From: Acidimicrobiaceae bacterium
GTDB taxonomy: Bacteria > Actinomycetota > Acidimicrobiia > Acidimicrobiales > Bog-793
Reading direction: 5' to 3'
Assembly: GCA_003170375.1 (NCBI GenBank)
Contig: PMZN01000130.1
Coordinates: 1-7,254, forward strand
DNA length: 7,254 nucleotides
Shown: positions 1-5,900 of the stretch, piece by piece
How the letters are laid out: every line of letters begins with the position of its first letter
How positions within the stretch are numbered: the stretch's first letter is position 1
The notes under the pieces: model-generated
What the model saw: only the letters and a program-made list of their open reading frames with translations
Told to the model about the DNA's origin: nothing
Databases searched by the model: none
Program-made: the position numbers and the translations under genes

Positions 1-773
1 CCCGCCGTGCGCTCGAGCGCCTCGACGAGCCGCAGGTATTCGTCATCGTCGAGCTCGACGGCCGATCGCACCTCGGCAACACGCCGCCCTCGCTCCTCGG
101 CAGCTAGCCCTGCGACCCACTCGAGCGTACCGACAAAATCGCGGATGTGGCCAGCCCTCAGCACGTATGCGACGAGCCGAACTGTCGCAGGCAGAACCTT
201 GGCTCGTAGGAGATCGTCGACCAGAGCAACCCGTTGCGCGACCGCAGCTGACGGGTCGCCGAGCGCACGGCGCAATCCACGGTTCGAGTCGACGATCCTC
301 GCAAAACGGACCAATTCGTCCTCGATGTCGTCGATCAGCTCCGGTCGGCCGACCTCCTGGAACAACCGGTCGGCGTAGCCGCGGATCCGCTCGTGAACCG
401 CGGTGCGGCCGCCGAGAAGCTCCTCGGCTGGGACGGGCCGGACCTGACCGGCTTCCTCGGCGTCGGCGGTCTCGAGCGCGAGCTCGACCAGCTCCAGCAC
501 GGCAACTGGGAACTCGGCGGCGGGCTCGACGAGTGCTGCCCAGGAGACGAGAGCCTGGGACTCGGGCGCGGCCTTTGCATCCAGGAGATCGTGCACGACA
601 CCGCGACGTGCCCGGGGCGGGATGGCCACATCCGTGAGCACGTTGCGGAGCGGGTCAGACTCGGTAAGGGCCCGCGAGAACGCGCCCAGATCGCTCGCGA
701 CCTGGTGCGCACGCCCGGCCTTCGCCGCCGACTCGAAGATCGCGGTTGCGTAACCGCGCAACAGGTCCCTCAT
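1..773 (-). CDS. atpH: ATP synthase F1 subunit delta, 3' end cut by window edge
   Basis: Delta sits on top of F1 and ties it to the b-type peripheral stalk. I translated 257 codons with no stop before the left edge. The start ATG overlaps the stop of the upstream b' gene (ATGA), which fixes it and implies translational coupling. The protein is longer than the roughly 180 residues of E. coli delta because it holds two related helical domains. Domain 1 begins near residue 6 (RGYATAIFE, then LRNVLTD, then DLLDAK). Domain 2 begins near residue 131 (RGYADRLFQ, then LRRALGD, then DLLRAK). The stretch IEDELVRFARIVDS (150-163) resembles the delta part of the mycobacterial b-delta fusion, and AAEERGRRVAEVRSAVELDDDE (224-245) matches the start of the C-terminal delta domain. 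About 40 to 50 residues are probably missing, judged from remembered actinobacterial homologues of about 270 residues. Confidence 0.93.
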   Translation of the reverse strand, partial: MRDLLRGYATAIFESAAKAGRAHQVASDLGAFSRALTESDPLRNVLTDVAIPPRARRGVVHDLLDAKAAPESQALVSWAALVEPAAEFPVAVLELVELALETADAEEAGQVRPVPAEELLGGRTAVHERIRGYADRLFQEVGRPELIDDIEDELVRFARIVDSNRGLRRALGDPSAAVAQRVALVDDLLRAKVLPATVRLVAYVLRAGHIRDFVGTLEWVAGLAAEERGRRVAEVRSAVELDDDEYLRLVEALERTA

Positions 774-1243
774 ACCATCGCCTCGGCAGCATCGATCGTC
801 TCGCCGATGAACTCCCGCTGAAGCGACGAGTCGATCTCGGCGGCAACGACCAGCTCGGTCGCTGCCATCACGATGGCGCCCACCTGCCGCATGACTTCTT
901 CTCGGGCGCGCTGGCGCTCGAAGTCGGCCTCGGCAGCGGCGCTTGCCACGAGCCTGTCGTACTCCTCTCGGCCGTGGCGTTCGCCGTCGAGGAGGAACTG
1001 GGCCGAGGTCTCGTGAGCCCGCTCGATTATGGCCGTCGCCTCCGAATGCGCCGCCTCGAGGGCCGAACGTGCTTCCTCGAGCATGCGCTGGCCGCTCTCC
1101 AACCCAGCATCTGCCGAGGAGAGCGACGATCGGATCGACTCGGCTTGCCGATCCATCAACTTCTTGAGAGGGGGCCTCACGTAGCGGTAGATGAAGACGC
1201 CCAACAGCAGGAAACCGAAGACTTCGGCCAGATACGACGCCAC
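770..1243 (-). CDS. ATP synthase Fo second b-type subunit (b'), unfused to delta
   Basis: This 157-residue protein has one N-terminal membrane helix (about residues 4-22) and then a long charged, alanine-rich helix, the layout of a peripheral-stalk b subunit. The N-terminus (MASYLAEVFGF, then YRYVRPPLKKLM) resembles, from memory, the b-like half of the mycobacterial b-delta fusion. PP at 24-25 marks the membrane exit, and GREEYDRLV (91-99) recurs in the neighbouring b subunit. The start is GTG two bases after the atpF stop, with a purine-rich GGGGGAG just upstream. Its TGA overlaps the atpH ATG. It probably pairs with AtpF as a b/b' heterodimer, by analogy with cyanobacteria and mycobacteria. 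The symbol is left blank because usage varies (atpF, atpF2, atpX). Confidence 0.9.
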   Translation of the reverse strand: MASYLAEVFGFLLLGVFIYRYVRPPLKKLMDRQAESIRSSLSSADAGLESGQRMLEEARSALEAAHSEATAIIERAHETSAQFLLDGERHGREEYDRLVASAAAEADFERQRAREEVMRQVGAIVMAATELVVAAEIDSSLQREFIGETIDAAEAMV

Positions 1244-1245
1244 CG

Positions 1246-1797
1246 CTAGCCCGCTCCCCCGCCCGTGGCCGTGGCCGCGGCCGCTGCAATCGCCTCGTCG
1301 ATCAGTGCACGGTGCTGGTCGACATCGACGCGGCTGCCGAGCACCCGCTCGGCGGCGGACGCCACGAGCGTGTCGAGCCGTCCGATGAGCTCGTCACGGG
1401 CTCGTCGACCCTCCTCTGCGGTCTCGGCCCGGGAGGCCTTGACCAACCGGTCGTACTCCTCCTGGCCCCGCTGGCGACCATGTTGGAACGCTAGGTCCGC
1501 GCCCTGATTGGCGTGGTCGACGATGACACGAGCCTGGGCGCGTGCCTCGGTCATCACCCGTTCGCGCTCAGCGAGCGCGGTCTGGCTCTCGGCGCGTGCT
1601 TCCTCCGCCTTCTGTAGCGCGGCGCTGATACGGACCCGTCGCGTCTCGGACACCTGCTGGAGCGGCGGAAGGATCCACTTCGCAACGACCCCCAGCACGA
1701 CCAAGAAGATCACCAGCTCGACGACGAAGGTGCCGTTCGGGATGAGGAAGTTCCCACCGTTGCCGGAGCTGGCGGCTCCGGCGCTTGCAAACAGCAT
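1246..1797 (-). CDS. atpF: ATP synthase Fo subunit b
   Basis: This 183-residue peripheral-stalk subunit links subunit a in the membrane to delta on F1 and resists rotor torque. The N-terminal segment NFLIPNGTF (16-24) is followed by a membrane helix (about 25-43) and WILPPL, then a long helix rich in Ala, Glu and Arg up to about residue 155. From memory, the NFLIPNGTF signature also occurs in mycobacterial AtpF, which supports an actinobacterial origin. The C-terminus is a low-complexity Ala/Gly tail (169-183). The ATG is supported by a perfect GGAGGT eight bases upstream (1811-1806). The gene lies 18 bp after atpE and ends two bases before the b' start, so it is part of a tight operon. Confidence 0.95.
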   Translation of the reverse strand: MLFASAGAASSGNGGNFLIPNGTFVVELVIFLVVLGVVAKWILPPLQQVSETRRVRISAALQKAEEARAESQTALAERERVMTEARAQARVIVDHANQGADLAFQHGRQRGQEEYDRLVKASRAETAEEGRRARDELIGRLDTLVASAAERVLGSRVDVDQHRALIDEAIAAAAATATGGGAG

Positions 1798-1815
1798 CCA
1801 GCAAGACCTCCGTCG

Positions 1816-2076
1816 CTACTTCTTGGCGAGGACGAAGACGAACAGGACCATGAAGACGAGATTGATGAAGTACATGGCCTCGACGAGACCCACGATGATG
1901 AACATGATCGTGAACAGCCGGCCTTGTGCCTCGGGTTGGCGGGCGACGCCGGCGATCGTCTGGCTGCCGGCCAGACCGTCGCCGATGGCCGCGCCGATCG
2001 CGCCGCCGCCGAGGGCAAGTCCGCCACCGACCATGGCGCCGGCAAGCTCGATCGCCTGGTTGAGGTCATTTGCCAT
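1816..2076 (-). CDS. atpE: ATP synthase Fo subunit c (rotor ring)
   Basis: This 86-residue hairpin protein forms the rotating c-ring. Helix 1 carries the glycine-rich packing motif ([18 protein letters not shown], 17-34). The polar loop is RQPEAQG (46-52). Helix 2 holds the ion-binding carboxylate E66 in VGLVEAMYF. No extra Ser or Thr follows E66, so H+ coupling is more likely than Na+; this is inference. The loop and flanks are close to mycobacterial AtpE as I recall it, and D33 matches mycobacterial D28. The residue two after the key Glu is Met68, where M. tuberculosis has Ala63. AGGAAGGGAG and AGTAGG elements precede the ATG. A 93-bp gap separates it from atpB, the largest within the atp genes here, and may allow separate control of c-subunit yield. 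Confidence 0.97.
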   Translation of the reverse strand: MANDLNQAIELAGAMVGGGLALGGGAIGAAIGDGLAGSQTIAGVARQPEAQGRLFTIMFIIVGLVEAMYFINLVFMVLFVFVLAKK

Positions 2077-2169
2077 TGGGTTTACCTACTCCCTTCCTGA
2101 ACGGGTTGGAGATCTGCTCGAGGTTTGTTCGCGCCGTCGGGTCGCGCACGTCGATGATGCTGTGAGTGC

Positions 2170-2901
2170 TCAATGGTCTCCTGACATCGCGGTCTGGAAA
2201 TAGAGGATCGTGAGCAGCGAGAAGATGAACGCCTGAATCGGCGCGACGAACAGGCCGTCGAAGCTCTTCCAAACCAAGTCCCCGATCGGGACGGCGAACC
2301 AGGGAAGAAGCGCCCAGATCAACAGCACCATGATCCCGCCCGAGAAGATGTTGCCGAAGAGTCGAAGGGCCAGGGTGAGGGGCTTCGCGATCTCCTCGAT
2401 CAAGTTGATCGGGAAGAGAACCTTGTAGGGCCGGAAATAGTGGCCGATGTAGTGGCCAAGACCCTGGGTCCTGATCCAGGTCGCGTGCACGAGGATGATC
2501 ACGGTGAGCGCCATCGCGTAGGTCATGTTCACGTCGCCGGTCGGGGCCGGCAGGAACTGCGGAGCGTGACCCGTGGGGATCATCTCGAGCCAGTTGCAGA
2601 ACAGGATGTAGAGAAACAACGTCATCGCGAGCGGCACGATCCGCCGCCCCTTCTGGCCGATGGACGACTCGACCTGGTCCGAGACGGCATTCGTGAGAGT
2701 CTCGAAGGCAAGCTGCATCTTGCCGGGCACGCCGGCGGTGACGTGCACGCGGACGGCCAGCCCGATCCCTATGACGAGCAATCCCGCGACGAGAGAAGAG
2801 ATGACGTCGTACTTGTTGACCGTCAGGCCAAGCAGCTTGATCGTGGGGGAGTTGCCGACCGTGATCGAACCCGCGTTGGCCAGCAATCCGAGACCGCTCA
2901 C
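2170..2901 (-). CDS. atpB: ATP synthase Fo subunit a
   Basis: Subunit a (243 residues) provides the two proton half-channels beside the c-ring. The essential arginine is R180 in LTLALRLFGNIFSGG, equivalent to E. coli R210. Other family marks are NWLEMIP (103-109), PTGDVN (120-125) and the last helix IQAFIFSLLTILY (222-234). Membrane segments fall near 33-51, 89-108, 127-145, 160-200 (a hairpin) and 214-236. The start is GTG, overlapping the TGA of the AtpI-like gene as GTGA, with GGGAG seven bases upstream. The length fits the family. The overlap suggests that translation of this gene is coupled to atpI. Confidence 0.97.
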   Translation of the reverse strand: MSGLGLLANAGSITVGNSPTIKLLGLTVNKYDVISSLVAGLLVIGIGLAVRVHVTAGVPGKMQLAFETLTNAVSDQVESSIGQKGRRIVPLAMTLFLYILFCNWLEMIPTGHAPQFLPAPTGDVNMTYAMALTVIILVHATWIRTQGLGHYIGHYFRPYKVLFPINLIEEIAKPLTLALRLFGNIFSGGIMVLLIWALLPWFAVPIGDLVWKSFDGLFVAPIQAFIFSLLTILYFQTAMSGDH

Positions 2902-3314
2902 GTGACGGCTCCCTGCCGGAGCAGCGTGGCCACCAAGCTCACGACGAAGAGGAGATAGAACGCCGCGACGCCACCGAGCACGCCCATCCCGAGGGGCAGG
3001 TTCACAACGACCAGGACGATCGCGACCACCGTCGTGAGAGCGAGACGCATCAGGGTGTTCATTGCCATCGGACCCTTGATCTTGCTCGTGCCCAAGGAGT
3101 TCAGCCGCGACGCGGTCGACATCACGAGGCGGATGTTCACCAGACCAAGGCCAAGGCCTATGCAGGCGCCCAGGCCGGCGAGCGGGTAGCCGACGATCGA
3201 CAGCACTATGAGCGCGATGATGGCGACGCCGATGGCGCCGAACACCGTGCGCCGGAGCATCCTCGAGATCTCCGGCAGGTCAAGCTGCTCCAGTACCGCT
3301 GCGAGTCGCTCCAT
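2898..3314 (-). CDS. atpI: AtpI-like ATP synthase assembly protein (ATP synthase I family)
   Basis: This small membrane protein is 138 residues from the chosen ATG, with four hydrophobic segments near 22-42, 44-66, 86-104 and 107-132, and a charged N-terminus. Its place between the AtpZ-like gene and atpB, plus the four-helix layout, identify the UncI/AtpI family, thought to help c-ring assembly; there is no catalytic motif to check. The frame stays open upstream to a GTG at 3371. The extra 19 residues (with HACCPRADQ) do not look like the family, and I see no ribosome site before that GTG. The ATG at 3314 has a purine stretch AAGAAGAGGG just before it, although the spacing is short. The start is therefore fairly likely but unproven. 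The stop overlaps the atpB start. Confidence 0.82.
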   Translation of the reverse strand: MERLAAVLEQLDLPEISRMLRRTVFGAIGVAIIALIVLSIVGYPLAGLGACIGLGLGLVNIRLVMSTASRLNSLGTSKIKGPMAMNTLMRLALTTVVAIVLVVVNLPLGMGVLGGVAAFYLLFVVSLVATLLRQGAVT

Positions 3315-3382
3315 GCCCTCTTCTTGATCGGCTCGAGGACAGCATGCGTGCGACCCGTCGGGGCCGGCCACGCTGCTGGCTC

Positions 3383-3607
3383 TCAGAGAAATGTTTTGAC
3401 ATCGGAGTAGACCACCACAACTGCGGCGATCACCCCGAGCGCCAGACCAACAAACGTGAGTAGCTCACCAGTGTGGAACGTCCTGTCCAGCCAGTACCCG
3501 CCGCCCACTCCGACGGCGACGCACAAGGCCGTTGCGACACCCATGCCGATCAGCGTGCTGAAGCTCGGCGAGGGCTTACTGCTCACTCCGATCGCCAATC
3601 CTCGCAT
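3383..3607 (-). CDS. atpZ: AtpZ/AtpI-like small membrane protein
   Basis: This protein is about 74 residues with two hydrophobic helices (roughly 19-39 and 50-68) joined by a short loop, YWLDRTFHTGELL. The pattern GxGxGxGYWLD fits the AtpZ (ATPase gene 1) family, found as the first gene of many atp operons and linked to Fo assembly or Mg2+/Ca2+ handling. The role here is inferred from position and layout. The frame is open further upstream, but that region lies inside glyA, so a start after glyA is preferred: ATG at 3607, with GGTGG just upstream. A GTG at 3586, giving MSSKPSPSF, is a credible alternative. A weak TATTGT -10-like box lies at 3634-3629 with no good -35. Confidence 0.75.
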   Translation of the reverse strand: MRGLAIGVSSKPSPSFSTLIGMGVATALCVAVGVGGGYWLDRTFHTGELLTFVGLALGVIAAVVVVYSDVKTFL

Positions 3608-3692
3608 TGCCGCCACCGAGTCGGCAAGACAATACCCCTGTTCGCCCCGGTCCCCGTCCCGCAGATGTCCTCGCGAATGACAAGGACACCCG

Positions 3693-5009
3693 TCACCCGG
3701 CCGACGCGACACCACCCGGGTAGGGGTCGAACCGGCGGCACAGCTCTCTGACCTCGCCGCGAACCGAAGCCAATTCGCTCTCGTCCTCTCGCCCGCGCAG
3801 AGCCCGTGCAATGAGCGACGCAATCTCGGCCATCTCTGCCTCACCGAGTCCGGCGGTCGTCTCTGCCGCCGATCCGAGCCGCAGCCCACTCGCCACGAAG
3901 GGAGGTCTCGGGTCGTTCGGGATCGCATTGCGATTACAAGTGATCCCCGTGCGGTCCAGGACCTCCTGGGCGACCTTGCCGGTGAGCTCGGCCTCGAAGG
4001 TTCGCAAGTCGACGAGCACGAGATGATTGTCCGTTCCTCCGGCGACGAGCCGGAACCCTTGAGCGGTGAGCGCTCCGGCTAGCGCCGCCGCGTTGCGCAC
4101 CACCTTGGAGGCATAGTCACGGAACTCGGGCCTGAGCGCCTCCCCGAATGCCACGGCCTTGGCGGCGATCACGTGCTCGAGCGGTCCGCCCTGCAGGCCC
4201 GGGAAAACGGCCGAGTCGACGGATTTCGCGAGGTCGGCACCGCACAGGATGGCTCCGCCTCGCGGGCCGCGAAGGGTCTTGTGGGTGGTGAGGGTCACGA
4301 CGTCTGCGATACCCACCGGGCTCGGGTGGACCTTACCGGCAATGAGGCCGGCCGGGTGCGCCGCGTCGAACATGAAGCGGGCTCCGACCTCGTCGGCGAT
4401 ATCCCGGAAAGGCTGCGGGTCGATGGCACGGGAATAGGCGGTGGCCCCTGCCACGATCAGCCGAGGCCGCTCCCGGACGGCAAGGTCGCGGACCAGGTCA
4501 AAATCGATCCGCTCGCCCGAACCGTCGGCAGCCGCAGGTGTGACTCCGTAGGCGACGAACCGGTACAGCTTGCCTGTGATGCTGACAGGCGAGCCGTGTG
4601 TCAGGTGCCCACCTTGATCGAGGCGCATTGCGAGGATGGTGTCGCCCGGCTCGACGAGCGCGAGATACGCCGCCAGGTTCGCGTTCGCGCCTGCGTGCGG
4701 CTGGACGTTGGCGTGCTCAGCGCCGAACAGCTCTGTCGCCCGCGTCCGTGCGAGGTCCTCCACCTGGTCCGCGACGACGTTCCCGCCGTAATAGCGCCGT
4801 CCGGGGTAACCCTCGGAGTACTTGTTCGTCAACACCGAGGCCGAAGCCGCGAGCACGGCCGGGGACGTGAAATTCTCCGATGCGATCAACTGGAGGCTCG
4901 TTCGCTGTCGCTCGATCTCACGCTCGAGCAGGGCGTGCACCTCGGGGTCCCCCGCGAGCGCGCCCGGCAGGAAGGCACTCGCACTCGATGCTTCGGCGAA
5001 CTGTGTCAC
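3693..5009 (-). CDS. glyA: Serine hydroxymethyltransferase
   Basis: GlyA is a PLP enzyme that converts serine and tetrahydrofolate to glycine and methylene-tetrahydrofolate in the cytosol, the main supply of one-carbon units. At 438 residues it has the normal length. [10 protein letters not shown] (41-50) and [15 protein letters not shown] (62-76) are diagnostic. The PLP lysine is K244 in [12 protein letters not shown], with [12 protein letters not shown] (214-225) supplying the cofactor-ring Asp and His. R377 in SGLRLG fits the substrate-carboxylate arginine. Some usually conserved positions differ: PHAGANAN for PHSGx[12 protein letters not shown] for xHGGHLTHG, and GSAAETTAG for GTPAxTTRG. 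The start is GTG, fixed by a perfect AAGGAG seven bases upstream. It lies 42 bp after rpiB and 85 bp before the atp genes. Confidence 0.97.
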   Translation of the reverse strand: MTQFAEASSASAFLPGALAGDPEVHALLEREIERQRTSLQLIASENFTSPAVLAASASVLTNKYSEGYPGRRYYGGNVVADQVEDLARTRATELFGAEHANVQPHAGANANLAAYLALVEPGDTILAMRLDQGGHLTHGSPVSITGKLYRFVAYGVTPAAADGSGERIDFDLVRDLAVRERPRLIVAGATAYSRAIDPQPFRDIADEVGARFMFDAAHPAGLIAGKVHPSPVGIADVVTLTTHKTLRGPRGGAILCGADLAKSVDSAVFPGLQGGPLEHVIAAKAVAFGEALRPEFRDYASKVVRNAAALAGALTAQGFRLVAGGTDNHLVLVDLRTFEAELTGKVAQEVLDRTGITCNRNAIPNDPRPPFVASGLRLGSAAETTAGLGEAEMAEIASLIARALRGREDESELASVRGEVRELCRRFDPYPGGVASAG

Positions 5010-5016
5010 TTGCTGG

Positions 5017-5022
5017 CTCCTT
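5017..5022 (-). promoter_or_regulatory. Shine-Dalgarno site deciding the glyA GTG start
   Basis: A perfect AAGGAG reads on the minus strand seven bases before the GTG at 5009-5007. It settles the non-ATG start of glyA and indicates efficient initiation from within the rpiB-glyA transcript. Confidence 0.8.
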
Positions 5023-5051
5023 CGAAAGGTGTCGTGGCCGGGATCCTGGCG

Positions 5052-5498
5052 TCAGGCCTGGCGTTCCTCGAGAGCGGCGATCTTCTCGATTCTCCGGAGG
5101 TGCCTGCCTCCTTCGAACTCGCTCCGCAGGAACATCTCCAGTGCGTCGATCGCGACAACAATGCCCACGAGGCGCGCACCAAAGCAGATCACGTTCGCGT
5201 TGTCGTGCTCGCGGGCCAGTCGCGCTGAGCTCACGTCGCGGACCACTGCCGCACGCACGCCATGGACCTTGTTCGCCGCGATCGCGATTCCCATCCCGGT
5301 TCCGCACACGCAAACTCCGAGATCGGTGTCGCCCGACACGACACTTTGGCCAACCGCTGCGCCGAAGTCCGGGTAGTCCACCGGCTCCAGCGAGTGCGTG
5401 CCGAGGTCCAAAACCTCGTGCCCCAAGAACGCGAGGTGCTCGATCAGCAGTCCCTTCAACTCGAAACCGGCGTGGTCCGATCCTGCCGAAACGCGCAC
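5052..5498 (-). CDS. rpiB: Ribose-5-phosphate isomerase B
   Basis: RpiB interconverts ribose-5-phosphate and ribulose-5-phosphate in the non-oxidative pentose phosphate pathway. The 148-residue length is typical. The N-terminus has GSDHAGFELK (6-15) with D8 and H9. The active-site loop is CGTGMGIAIAANK (65-77), with C65 as the expected catalytic base; from memory, mycobacterial RpiB lacks this Cys and uses a Glu. REHDNANVICFGARL (96-110) is a second family block with phosphate-binding residues. The LacA/RpiB superfamily also contains galactose-6-phosphate isomerase subunits, but those act as a pair and no partner is present. The start is GTG. There is no Shine-Dalgarno, but a TAGACT box is spaced for leaderless transcription. 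It probably forms an operon with glyA. Confidence 0.95.
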   Translation of the reverse strand: MRVSAGSDHAGFELKGLLIEHLAFLGHEVLDLGTHSLEPVDYPDFGAAVGQSVVSGDTDLGVCVCGTGMGIAIAANKVHGVRAAVVRDVSSARLAREHDNANVICFGARLVGIVVAIDALEMFLRSEFEGGRHLRRIEKIAALEERQA

Positions 5499-5536
5499 GC
5501 GGCGAGTCTACCGGGTGCTTCCGTTGCGGCCCGCAA
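5498..5536 (-). promoter_or_regulatory. Candidate leaderless promoter of rpiB-glyA
   Basis: On the minus strand, TAGACT (5510-5505) fits the actinobacterial -10 pattern TANNNT. Six bases separate it from the G of the rpiB GTG at 5498, where transcription would be expected to begin. No Shine-Dalgarno precedes this GTG, which fits a leaderless mRNA. The best -35 candidate is TTGCGG (5536-5531), but its 20-bp spacer is too long to be convincing, so the call rests on the -10 and its spacing. Confidence 0.42.
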
Positions 5537-5630
5537 GCCCGAGCCCGTCCTGTGCTCGGTTGAGACTTACCAATTTGAGCAACATCGTGGTCATCGTCGT
5601 GATCGGCGCGGCAATGTTCTGCGCGCTCGG

Positions 5631-5853
5631 CGCGATCGCCGCGCCACCGGGGTCGCTGACGAAGGACATGTCGCCGAGCTCGCCGACATCCATGACAGGG
5701 ACAAGGACCTGACTTCCGTTGGCCACCGCCGTATCGACGGTCTTCGGGCGTCGTCGGTCGCAAGATGGACCGACCAACAATCAGACATGCCCGTATCAGG
5801 CTGGTTCGCCATGCCTCCATGTCGTCAATCTCGACGCCACCGCCATCTGAAAC
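5631..5853 (-). pseudogene. Remnant of a VOC/glyoxalase-like domain gene
   Basis: No intact gene lies in the gap 5499-5900, but three minus-strand reading frames join into one recognisable protein. Frame 1 (5853-5814) reads VSDGGGVEIDDMEA. Frame 2 (5812-5747) gives GMSDCWSVHLATDDA. Frame 3 (5744-5631) gives KTVDTAVANGSQVLVPVMDV and ends SFVSDPGGAAIA. Each join needs only one missing base, near 5812 and near 5746. The order WsVylatDDa, then a GG.VLVP-MDVGELG core, then DPxGA, is the usual C-terminal half of vicinal-oxygen-chelate proteins (glyoxalase/bleomycin-resistance fold). A stop precedes frame 1, and the N-terminal half and the usual GLWQ-like end are absent. I see nothing recognisable in 5854-5900 or 5537-5630. 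Sequencing error could explain one shift but not the missing half. Confidence 0.55.
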
Positions 5854-5900
5854 TCATCGGTGCACGACTAGACCCACTGGGCGCGACGAACGGCAGGCGT

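Noticed and set aside
770..775. Programmed frameshift fusing b' to delta
   Set aside because: The junction has an ordinary ATGA stop/start and no slippery heptamer.
2066..2272. Minus-strand open frame through the atpB-atpE gap, ending [13 protein letters not shown]
   Set aside because: It overlaps the end of atpB and the atpE start in another frame and has no plausible start of its own in the gap; likely chance openness.
3629..3657. Promoter before the AtpZ-like gene (TATTGT at 3634-3629)
   Set aside because: There is no recognisable -35 at a normal spacing, and TANNNT matches are frequent by chance; kept only as a remark in the gene entry.
4173..5228. Plus-strand open frame of 351 codons
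   Set aside because: It lies antisense to glyA and rpiB and has no motif of its own.
5574..5712. Short plus-strand frame with a hydrophobic stretch (SNIVVIVVIGAAMFCALGAIAA)
   Set aside because: It looks like a one-helix peptide, but it has no ribosome site and overlaps the VOC-like remnant in antisense, which explains the sequence better.
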